From NCBI GenBank assembly GCA_043228905.1, contig JBHGNT010000007.1, positions 8,494,001 through 8,558,000 on the forward strand: a stretch of DNA of 64,000 nt. Reading direction: 5' to 3'. Under the pieces are notes generated by a model that saw only the letters and a program-made list of their open reading frames with translations, did not search any database and had not been told where the DNA came from. Both the position numbers and the translations under genes were made by a program. Source of the stretch: Azolla caroliniana. Its lineage: Eukaryota; Polypodiophyta. The first letter of the stretch is position 1. Each line of letters opens with the position of its first letter. This document shows positions 55,601 to 64,000 of the stretch, piece by piece.

Positions 55601-56734
55601 CTGAAGAAGGCACTATATGGTCTAAAGCAAGCACCAAGAGCTTGGAACAAGAGGATAGACAGCTTCTTACGATCAATCAACTTTAAGCAATGTGCTTCGG
55701 ATGCAAGTATGTATGTCAAAATGAAGGACGGGAAACAAGTCATCATTATCATTTACGTGGATGATCTAGTACTTACTGGTGACCATGAAGAGTGCATTGG
55801 CCAAACACAAGAGTGTTTGAAAACTGAGTTTGAAATGACAGACTTGGGGATTCTACACTACTTCCTTGGAATTGAGGTTTGGCAAACCTCGGTCGGCATC
55901 TTCATGTCACAAAGAAAGTATGCAACAGAGATCTTGAAGACCTTCGGGATGATGGACAGCAAGTCGAAGTCAACTCCAATGGAGTCAAACTGCAAGCTAT
56001 CCCAAGAAGACTCATCACCAATGGTTGACATAAGGAAGTATAGACAACTAGTAGGAAGTCTAATTTTCCTATGCAACACTAGGCCGGATATTTGTTTTGC
56101 AGTCAATGTGGTGAGTCGATTCAGCAACAAGCCGAAGGAGACTCATTGGAAAGCTGCTCTACGTGTATTAAAGTACATTGTGGGTACTTTAAATTATGGA
56201 ATCTTCTACAAGCCAACAATTGACCAACTTAGTGGATATTGCGACTCCGATTGGGCTGGAGATAGTGATTCCAGAAAATCAGTTTCTGGATATTGTTTTT
56301 CAATAGGATCTGGAGCTGTTTCATGGAGTAGTAAAAAACAACCAACAGTGGCACTATCTTCAACGGAGGCAGAATACAAAGCAGCATGCATAGCGGCATG
56401 CGAGGTAGTTTGGCTAAGAAGAATCCTTATGGATGTGGCAGTCCCAATAAGGACGGCAACGGTATTGAGGTGTGACAATCAGAGTTGCATGGCCATTGCC
56501 AAGAACCCCGTATTTCATGCACATACTAAACACATAGAGATTCAGTATCACTATGTGCGGGAGCTAATAAATGATGAGATTGTGGAGCTTGAGTACTGTC
56601 CAACATCAGAAAATGCTGCAGATATCTTCACAAAGGCGCTTGGAGCAGAACAGTTGCAACAACACCTTCGACGACTAGGTGTTGGCCCAATTCCAAGTGA
56701 ACTCAATGGGTTGATCATTGAGGGGGCGTGTTAG
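52640..56734 (+). pseudogene. Copia gag-pol polyprotein with one stop
   Basis: The ORF starts at the ATG at 52640 and is 1364 codons in one frame, broken only by TAA at 54233-54235. Gag: LDGTNYTLWKFKM near residue 30 and zinc knuckle CFYCDKKGHTIKDC near 255. Protease: WILDSGASRHMT. Pre-integrase: WHERFGHLN. Integrase core: D in [14 protein letters not shown] in [10 protein letters not shown] in [33 protein letters not shown], catalytic YVDDLVLTG. RNase [22 protein letters not shown]. The stop lies just before the integrase core, so a full polyprotein would need readthrough. The ORF ends at TAG inside the 3' LTR. Confidence 0.92.
56720..56728 (+). promoter_or_regulatory. Copia polypurine tract
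   Basis: GAGGGGGCG directly before the 3' LTR, the expected plus-strand primer. Confidence 0.75.
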
Positions 56735-57361
56735 ATATAATCAATGATCAGCCCCAAGTTGTAAATCTATCCCCATATGTGCTCTTAGAGTGCACATTTT
56801 GTGATAGCGCCCCAAATGAGGAGCGGCTAGTGTGCAACTCGACCATATGGGTCGATAAGGTGTTAATCTAGGAAACCGTAGATGCGTAGGACACAATATA
56901 TTTAGGAAAGAGAGAAATAGATAAAAGGATTGGCTAATGAAGTCAGCTAGAATATTTAGTGGGCAAGTTACGATGTACTTAGTCTTGAAGTATGCGTCAT
57001 TGACTTCAAGATAAGTATTATCTAGCACTAGCCTGTACCTAGGGAGTTGGGTCATATTAAATGACAAGTCAGTTGACAGAAAAGGAATATCTCCACTACT
57101 GTCAACTGACTTGCACATTTATACTAAGACCAAACATAGATTATAAGTCACTTTTCTCACACAGTGGTGAGATTGATCATTAGTCCCCACTAATTTTGTA
57201 GTGAGCCGGTCCATATCCTATCTAAGCTCTAAGGTGTGAGCGCATGGGAAAACTACCATTTTGAACTACTCTCATATGTAATAGAAATTCTGTTTTCATA
57301 TATCCATCTCTGCAGTTGTAACTCTATATACCTATCTACTCGATTCTCAATATTTCTAATA
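56729..57361 (+). repeat. 3' LTR of copia element
   Basis: 633 bp, followed by CTACG (57362-57366), the target duplication of 51899-51903. Confidence 0.93.
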
Positions 57362-57366
57362 CTACG

Positions 57367-57626
57367 CCACCCAAGAATCACAGACACATAGTTGATTAAC
57401 CACAAATACCGATAGGAATCAAAGAAGATAGAACTCTATTAAAATACGCCTTCTACATTGAAAATTACACGCTCCCTCTATCAGAGGTTTTCTGCCCTTT
57501 ATATACGCAGGGCAGGGTCTTTTAGCCGTTCACGCTTCCCGCGTGAACCGTTTACATGCGTTACAATATTACTCTATTCTTTATTACTGTGCTTTTGTCC
57601 GTCACTTACTATTCTGGCGGACAACA
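57367..57626 (-). repeat. 5' LTR of element C, outer part
   Basis: Continues the LTR cut at 51903, with TATA-like TTTATATACGC on plus near 57496. It ends ...GGACAACA at 57626. The flank CTCTT is the start of a tRNA-Ser 3' remnant and nearly matches the CTCTC flank of B at 447-451. Confidence 0.8.
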
Positions 57627-57639
57627 CTCTTAGGTGATG
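57627..57639 (+). pseudogene. tRNA-Ser 3' end remnant
   Basis: CTCTTAGGTGATG is the last T-stem strand and acceptor of a tRNA-Ser copy, directly after the LTR of C. Confidence 0.65.
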
Positions 57640-57991
57640 ACTTTATGGGAGAAAATATTTCCATTCATGCAAAAAACTGAAACAATACATATGATCGCGT
57701 AAAATGATTTGTATCAATATTGTCATTGGTTGTATTTCTTGGTGTGAAAACAATATCGAAGTAGTACTATTTAATTTCCTTAAACATTTAAACTTTCTCG
57801 CAAGTAGGCTATGTTTCCATAAATCCAAAGAATTGAAGGAATACATCTAATTCCTTCGAAAGATTTTTTGTCACTGTTGTCATTAGTTATATTTTTTGGT
57901 GTGAAAACAATATCGGAGTCCTACTATTTAATTTCCCTGAACATAGTCTCTATTTTCTTTTTATAAGTAATTTCAATTTACGTTTTATCAA

Positions 57992-58055
57992 GTCATGTTG
58001 GCCGAGTGGTTAACGCTTGTGCCTTCTATGTACATTGCATCTCCTCCTGAGAGGA
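57992..58055 (+). pseudogene. tRNA-Ser-like 5' fragment
   Basis: GTCATGT acceptor, intact D-arm, loop CTTCTAT; breaks off in the T-arm. Confidence 0.6.
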
Positions 58056-58625
58056 TTGGTGTGAAAACAGTATCAGAGTAGTACTATTGAATATCCCTAA
58101 ACATTTAGACTTTGTCGTGAGTAGACTGTGTTTCCATACATCCAAAGAACTGAAAGGATACATGTAATTGCTTCGAAAGATTTGTGTCACTATTGTCATT
58201 GGTTGTATTTCTTGTTGCGAAAACAATATTGGAGTAGTACTATTTCATTTCCCTAAACATATATACTTTCTCGCGAGTAGATTGTGTTTCCATACATCCA
58301 AAGAATAGAAAGGATGCATGTGATTGCTTCGAAAGATTTGTGTCACCATTGTCATTGGTTATATTTCTTGGTCTGAAAACAATATCGGAGTAGTACTATT
58401 TAATTTCACTAAACATTTAAACTTTCTCACGAATAGGCTATGTTTCCATACATCCAAAGAATTGAAGGAATACAAGTAATTTCTTCGAAAGATTTTTTTG
58501 TCATTGTTGTTATTGGTTAGATTGCTTGGTGTCAAAACAATATTGAAGCTGTACTATTTAATTTCCCTGAACATTTAAAGTTTTTATTTTTCTTTTATAA
58601 GTAGTTTCAATTTCCATTTTATCAA

Positions 58626-58707
58626 GTCACGTTGGTGGCGTGGTTAAGGCTTGTACATGCTATGTACATGGCGTCTCCTCGTGAGAGTTTGAATCTCGTA
58701 GCTGACG
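58626..58707 (+). pseudogene. tRNA-Ser-like relic, GCT anticodon
   Basis: D-arm changed (GGTGGCGTGG), loop ATGCTAT, T-loop TTTGAAT. Confidence 0.55.
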
Positions 58708-59223
58708 AGTTATGGCAAGATTGTGTTCCCATACATCTAAAGAATTGAAGGTATACATGTGGTGGTTGCAAAAGATTTTGTGTCACTATTGACATTGGTT
58801 ATATTTCTTGGTGTGAAAACAATATTAGAGTAGTACTATTTAATCACATTTAGACTTTCTAGTGAATAGACTCTGTTTCCATACATCCAAAGAATTGAAA
58901 GGATGCATGGGATTGCTTTGAAAGATTTGTGTCACTATTGTCATTGCTTATATTTCTTGGTGTGAAATCAATATTGAAGTAGTATTATTTAATTTCCCTA
59001 AACATTTAAACTTTCTCGCGAGTAGAGTGTGTTTCCATACATCCACAGAACCGGAAGGATGATTGTGATTGCTTCGAAAGATTTGTGTCACTATTATCAT
59101 TTGTTATATTTCTTGGTGTAAAAACAATATCGGAGTAGTACTATTTAATTTCCCTACACATTTTATTTCCATACACATTTTATTTCCCTTAATTTTATAA
59201 CTAGTTTAAATTAAGTTTCTCAC

Positions 59224-59304
59224 GTCACTTGATCGAGTGGTTAAGGCGTGTGCTTGCAAAGTACATGAGGTCTCCCCGCGAGTCTTCAAATTTCTTAGGT
59301 GACG
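59224..59304 (+). pseudogene. tRNA-Ser-like relic
   Basis: One base short before the D-arm, loop TTGCAAA, T-loop CTTCAAAT. Confidence 0.55.
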
Positions 59305-59508
59305 ACTTCTTGCAAGATTGGGTTTTCATACATCCAAAGAATTGAAGGGTTACATGTGATTGCTTCGATAGATTTTTTGTCACTATTATCATTGGTTATA
59401 TTTGTTGGTGTGAAAACAATATGGGCGTAGTACTATTTAATTCCGCTAAACATTTATAGTTGCTGGTGTGAAAACAATATCGTACTAATACTATTTATTT
59501 TTTGTCAA

Positions 59509-59590
59509 GACACTTTAGCCGAGTGGTTAAGGCGTCTGCCTGCTATGTACATGGGGTCTCCCCGCGAGAGTTTTAATCTCTCAGCTGACG
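59509..59590 (+). pseudogene. tRNA-Ser(GCU) copy, degenerate
   Basis: GACACTT acceptor, loop CTGCTAT with GCT anticodon, T-loop TTTTAAT. Confidence 0.6.
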
Positions 59591-59913
59591 ACTTCAGGCG
59601 AGACAAAGTTTCCATACATGCCAAAAATTCAAACAATACACGTGATCGGTTAGAATGATTTGTATCAATATTCTCATTGGTCATATTTTTGGTGTGAAAA
59701 TAGTATCAGAGTAGTACAATTTAATTTTCCTAAACATTTAAACTTTCTCGTGATTAGACTGTGTTTCCATATATCCAAAGAAATGAAGAGGTACATGTAA
59801 TTGCTTTGGAAGCTTATTGTGAAAACAATTTCCGAGTTGTATTATTTAATTTCCCTACACATTTAAAGTTTCTATTTTCTTTTTACAAGTACTTTCAATT
59901 TACTTTTTATCAA

Positions 59914-59996
59914 GTCACATTGGCCGAGTTGTTAAGGTTTGATGCCTTCTAAATTCATGGCGTCTCCTCCGGAGAGTTCGAATCTCGTAGCTGAGA
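59914..59996 (+). pseudogene. tRNA-Ser-like relic
   Basis: D-arm GAGTTGTTAAGG, loop CTTCTAA, unpaired 3' acceptor (AGCTGAG). Confidence 0.55.
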
Positions 59997-60254
59997 ACTT
60001 ATTGCAAGATTGTGTTTCCATACATCTAAAGAATTGAAGTGATACATGTGATTGCTGCAAAAGATTTTGTATCACTATTGTCATTGCTTATATTTCTTAC
60101 TGTGAAAAGAATATCGGAGTATTGCTATATAATTACATTTAGACTTTCTAACGAGTAGACTGTGTTTCCATACTTCCAAAGAATTGAAAGCATACATATG
60201 TTTCCATACTATTAAATTTCCCTTAATTTTATAACTAGTAATTAAGTTTATCAA

Positions 60255-60336
60255 GTCAGTTTGGCCGAGTGGTTAAGGCGTGTGCCTGCTAAGTACATGG
60301 GGTCTCCCTATGAGAGTTCCAATCTCTCAGGTGACG
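60255..60336 (+). pseudogene. tRNA-Ser(GCU) copy, near intact
   Basis: GCT anticodon and D-arm intact. GTCAGTT acceptor and T-loop TTCCAAT each have one change. Confidence 0.65.
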
Positions 60337-60748
60337 ACTTCTTGCAATACTGTGTTTCCATACTTCTTGCAATACTGTGTTTCCATACATTCAAAGAGTT
60401 GAAAGGTTATATGTGATTGCTTCAAAAGAACGAAAAGGATGCATGGGACTGTTTCGAAAGATTTGTGCTTATATTTCTTCGTGTGAAATCAATATTGAAG
60501 GAGTAGTACTATTTAGTTTTCCTAAACATTTAAACTTTCAATTTAAATTTTATAACTAGTTTCAAATTTAATTTTTGTCGCGAATAGACTTTGTTGCCAT
60601 ACATCCAAGGAACGGAAAAGATGCATGCGATTGCTTCGAAAGATTTGTGTCACTATTATCATTGGTTATATGTCTTGGTGTGAAAACAATATTTGAATAT
60701 TACTATTTAATGTCCCTAAATTTCATAACTAGTAATTAAGTTTATCAA

Positions 60749-60830
60749 GTCCCTTTGGCCGAGTGGTTAAGGCGTGTGCCTGCTAAGTACATGGGGTCTC
60801 CCTGCGAGAGTTCGAATCTCTCAGGTGACG
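60749..60830 (+). tRNA. tRNA-Ser(GCU), one acceptor mismatch
   Basis: GTCCCTT acceptor has one mismatch; all other arms and the GCT anticodon are intact. Confidence 0.75.
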
Positions 60831-61047
60831 ACTTAGAACTTTCTCGCGAGTAAACTGTGTTTCTATACATCCAAAGAACGGAAAGGATGCATGTGATTGC
60901 TTGGAAAGATTTGTATCACTATTATCATTGCTTATATTTCTTGTTGTGAAAACAATATGGGAGTAGTACTATTTAATTTTCCTAAACATTTAATCTTTGA
61001 ATTTAAATTTTATATATAAATATAGTTTCAAATTTAATTTTTGTCAA

Positions 61048-61129
61048 GTCACTTTCGCCGAGTGGTTAAGGCGTGTGCTTGCTAAGTACATCGGGTCTCC
61101 CCACGAGAGTTCGAATCTCTCAAGTGCCG
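61048..61129 (+). pseudogene. tRNA-Ser(GCU) copy
   Basis: GCT anticodon, intact T-arm; acceptor 3' AAGTGCC has one mismatch and the D-arm starts TCGCCGAG. Confidence 0.65.
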
Positions 61130-61309
61130 ACTTCATTGTAAAAAATATTTCCATTCATGCAAAAAACAGAAACAATACAGGTAATTGCGTAAAATGATTT
61201 GTATAAATATTGTCATTGGTTATATTCTGTGGTGTTAAAACAGTATCACAGTAGTACTATTTAATTTCCCTACAAATTTAACATAACTAGTATTAATTAA
61301 GTTTATCAC

Positions 61310-61391
61310 GTTACTTTGGCCGAGTGGTTAAGGCGTGTGCCTGCTAAGTACTTGGGGTCTCCCTACGAGAGTTAGAATCTCTTAGGTGATG
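61310..61391 (+). pseudogene. tRNA-Ser(GCU) copy
   Basis: GTTACTT acceptor; T-loop TTAGAAT breaks the B-box. GCT anticodon. Confidence 0.65.
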
Positions 61392-62482
61392 ATTTCTTGC
61401 TAGACTGTGTTTCCATACACCCCAAGAATGGAAAGGATGCATGGGATTGCTTCGAAAGATTTGTGTCACTATTGTCATTGCTTATATTACTTGGTATGAA
61501 ATCAATATCGAAGTAGTAGTATTTAATTTCCCTAAACATTTAAAATTTCTCGCGAGTAGACTGTGTTTCCCAACTTCAAAAGAACGTAGAGGATGCATGT
61601 GATTGCTTCGAAAGATTTGTGTCACTATTGTGATTGTTATATTTCTTGGTGTGAAAACAATATCAGAGTACACTATTTAATTACATTTCGACTTTCTAAC
61701 GAGTAGACTTTGTTTCCATACATCCAAAGAATTGAAAGCATACATGTGAGTCCTTATAAAGATTCGTGTCGCTATTGTCATTGGTTGTATTTTTTCGTGC
61801 GAAAACAGTATCGGAGTAGTACAATTTAATTTCCTTAAACATATAAACTTTCTCGCGAGTAGACTATGTTTACATGCATCCAAACAAATCAAGGAATACA
61901 TGTCATTAGTTCGAAAGATTTTTCTTTACTATTGTCATTGCTTATATTTCTTGGTGTGAAATCAATATTGAAGTAGTAGTATTTAATTTCCCTAAACAAT
62001 TAAATTTTCTCGCGAGTAGACTGTGTTTCCCAACTTCCAAGGAATGGAGACTGTGCTTCGAAAGATTTGTGTCACTATTGTCATTGCTTATATTTCTTGG
62101 TGTGAAATCAATATTGAAGTAGTACTATTTATTTTCCCTAAACATTTACACTTCCTCGCGAGTACACTGTGTTTACATACATCTAAAGAAAGGAAAGGAT
62201 GCATGTGATTGCTTCAAAAGAGTTGTGTCACTATTGTCATTGGTTATATATCTTGGTCTGAAATGAATATCGAAATAGTAGTATTTAATTTACCTAAACA
62301 TTTAAACTTTCTCGTGAGTAGACTGTGTTTCCAAACATCCAAAAAACGGAAAGGATGCATGTGATTGCTTCGAAAGATTTGTGTCACTATTGTGATTGGT
62401 TATATTTCTTGTTGTGAGAACAATATCTAAGTAGTACTATTTAATGTCCCTGAATTTCATAACTAGTAATTAAGTTTATCAA

Positions 62483-62564
62483 ATCAATTTTGCCGAGTGG
62501 TTAATGTGTGTGCTTGCTAAGTACATGGGGTCTCCCCATGAGAGTTCGAGTCTCTTATTTGACA
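62483..62564 (+). pseudogene. tRNA-Ser(GCU) relic
   Basis: ATCAATT acceptor, GCT anticodon, T-loop TTCGAGT, 3' end TTTGACA. Confidence 0.55.
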
Positions 62565-63070
62565 ACTTCTTGCAATATTGTGTTTCTATATATCCAAAGA
62601 GTTGAAGGGTAACATGTGATTGGTTGAAAGCATTTATGTCACTATTGTCATTGCTTATATTTCTTGTTGTGAAATCAATATTGAAGTAGTACTATTTATT
62701 TTCCCTAAACATTTCAAGTTTTCCGCAAGTAGACTGTGTTTCTATACATCCAAAGAACGGAAGGGTTACATGTGATTGCTTCGAAAGATTTGTGGCACTA
62801 TTGTTATTGCGTATATTTCTTGGTTTGAAATTAATATTGAAGTATTACTATTTATTTTCCCTAAACATTTAACCTTTCTCGCGAGTAGACTGTGTTTCCA
62901 TACATCCAAATTACGGAAAGGATGCATGAGATTGCATCGAAAGATTTATGTCACTATTGTCATTGGTTTTATTTCCTAGTGTGAAATCAATATCGAAGTA
63001 GTAGTATTCAATTTCCCTAAACATTTAAACTCTCTTGCGAGTAGACTGTGTTTCCATACATCCAAAACAA

Positions 63071-63115
63071 TATGTACATAGTAGGCACAAGCCTTAACCA
63101 CTCGGCCAACGTGAC
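63071..63115 (-). pseudogene. tRNA-Ser 5' half, inverted
   Basis: On minus: GTCACGT acceptor, intact D-arm, loop CTACTAT; cut at the foldback joint. Its sequence parallels 43321-43365. Confidence 0.65.
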
Positions 63116-63420
63116 TTGATAAAACGTAAATTGAAACTACTTATAAAATTAAGGGAAATTAAATTGTACTACTCCGATATTGTTTTCACAGCAAGAAATA
63201 TAACAAATGACAATAGTAACACAAATCTTTAGAAGAATTCACATTCATCCTTTAGAAGAATTCATAGGTTAAATGTTTAGGGAAAATAAATAGTACTACT
63301 TAAATATTGATTTCACACCAAGAAATATAAGCAATGAAAATTGTGACGCAAATCTTTTCAAGCAATCACATGTAACCCTTCAACTCTTTGGATGTATGGA
63401 AACATAGTATTCCAAGAAGT

Positions 63421-63502
63421 CATCACCTCAAAGATTAGAACTCTCCCTAGGAGACCCCATGTAGTTAGCAGGCACACGCCTTACCCACTCGGCCAAAGTG
63501 AC
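63421..63502 (-). pseudogene. tRNA-Ser(GCU) copy, inverted
   Basis: Full length on minus with GCT anticodon; changed D-loop (GTGGGTAAGG), anticodon stem (ACTACA) and T-loop (TTCTAAT). Collinear inverted match to 42934-43015. Confidence 0.7.
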
Positions 63503-64000
63503 TTGATAAGCTTAACTACTAGTTATTAAATTAAGGGAAATTAAATAGTAATACTATGATATTGTTTTCACAACAAGAAATATAACCAATGACAATAGTG
63601 ACACAAATCTTTCGAAGCAATCAAATGCATCCTTTCCATTTTTTGGATGTATGGAAACACAGTCTACTCGCAAGAAAGTTTAAATGTTTAGGGAAATTGA
63701 ATACTACTACTTCGATATTGATTTCACACTAAGAAATAAAACCAATGACAATAGTGACATAAATCTTTCGAAGCAATCTCATGCATCCTTTCCGTAATTT
63801 GGATGTATGGAAACACAGTCTACTCGCGAGAAAGGTTAAATGTTTAGGGAAAATAAATAGTAATACTTCAATATTAATTTCAAACCAAGAAATATACGCA
63901 ATAACAATAGTGCCACAAATCTTTCGAAGCAATCACATGTAACCCTTCCGTTCTTTGGATGTATAGAAACACAGTCTACTTGCGGAAAACTTGAAATGTT

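Larger units (their letters stand above)
51904..57361 (+). mobile_element. Young Ty1/copia element in LTR of C
   Basis: LTRs of 633 bp each (51904-52536, 56729-57361; TGTTAG...CTAATA) differ at about two positions by eye. TSD CTACG at 51899-51903 and 57362-57366. The PBS TGGTATCAGAGC (52537-52548) matches initiator tRNA-Met. The polypurine tract GAGGGGGCG (56720-56728) abuts the 3' LTR. One polyprotein with a single in-frame stop. A very recent insertion. Confidence 0.95.
44070..57626 (-). mobile_element. Gypsy element C (3'-truncated, copia in its LTR)
   Basis: Minus-strand Ty3/gypsy element of the same family as B. It runs from a 5' LTR (57626 to 51701, split by a copia insertion) through gag, protease, RT, RNase H, integrase and the accessory ORF, and stops at 44070 against satellite sequence. 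The 3' LTR is absent. There is no chromodomain; the RT (catalytic FLDDF) and the extra 3' ORF suggest a non-chromovirus gypsy lineage. All genes carry frameshifts. Confidence 0.85.
57627..64000 (+). repeat. tRNA-Ser satellite array, right block
   Basis: Same monomers as the central array, more diverged and with longer tRNA-free stretches (57640-57991, 58056-58625, 58708-59223, 61392-62482, 62565-63070) made of the short monomer. Plus orientation up to 63063, minus from 63064 on. Confidence 0.88.
62708..64000. repeat. Foldback (inverted repeat) in the array
   Basis: Arms 62708-63063 and 63645-64000 are reverse complements with a few mismatches (position y pairs with 126708 - y). The 581-bp spacer (63064-63644) holds two minus-strand tRNA copies. 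The right arm continues off the window. Confidence 0.85.

Noticed and set aside
1-64000. Host protein-coding genes, rRNA, miRNA-like hairpins
   Set aside because: I found no ORF or conserved motif outside mobile elements and the tRNA array that would support one.

Overview
This window looks like nuclear DNA of a land plant and is almost entirely repetitive. I found no host protein-coding gene. The plant call rests on tRNA genes of the plant tRNA-Ser(GCU) type, Ty1/copia and Ty3/gypsy elements of plant type, and direct 5' CAA motifs in front of the tRNAs. The three chromodomain elements have integrases and chromodomains that read like the Tcn1/Tf1/sushi branch of chromoviruses. That branch is, to my knowledge, mostly reported from fungi, vertebrates and non-seed plants, so a fern, lycophyte or bryophyte host is a reasonable but unproven guess.

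Layout. (1) 1-451, 29217-44070 and 57627-64000 are blocks of one satellite-like array. A monomer of about 156 bp alternates with longer monomers that carry an 82-nt tRNA-Ser(GCU) gene or relic; I count about 46 copies or fragments. Between 34668 and 38876 the array has a 1403-bp higher-order repeat with four tRNAs per unit. At 63064 the array flips orientation and forms a foldback. (2) 452-29216 and 44070-57626 are two truncated, minus-strand pieces of one Ty3/gypsy family (called B and C here). They carry gag, protease, RT, RNase H and integrase, plus a large unidentified ORF between integrase and the 3' LTR. Their outer ends both lie in a tRNA-Ser gene and share a near-identical 5-bp flank, so they may be the two ends of one original insertion.

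(3) B is itself a nest. A minus-strand gag-only LTR element (A, 3969-19413) sits in it. Within A are chromovirus G1 (5217-11087, inside A's 3' LTR) and chromovirus G2 (11487-about 16545, 3'-truncated). Chromovirus G3 (21649-28130, minus strand) sits elsewhere in B and carries a solo LTR at 22716-23425. (4) C's 5' LTR is split by a very young Ty1/copia element (51904-57361). (5) The central tRNA array carries a young 1.05-kb TRIM-like element (32503-33550), a 452-bp insert with a TATA box, and a 0.4-kb unidentified segment.

The most notable observations concern the three chromoviruses. Each has an 11-12-nt sequence 32-35 bp downstream of its TATA box that is complementary to the sequence immediately after its 5' LTR, and the two sites covary between elements. 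This is the geometry of Tf1-type self-priming. Each also has perfect heat-shock elements just upstream of its TATA box, and an antisense tRNA-like A-box/B-box pair with constant 32-33-nt spacing at the outer edge of U3. All element genes inspected carry stops, frameshifts or truncations except G2 gag. Coordinates of truncated element edges are good to a few bases only.
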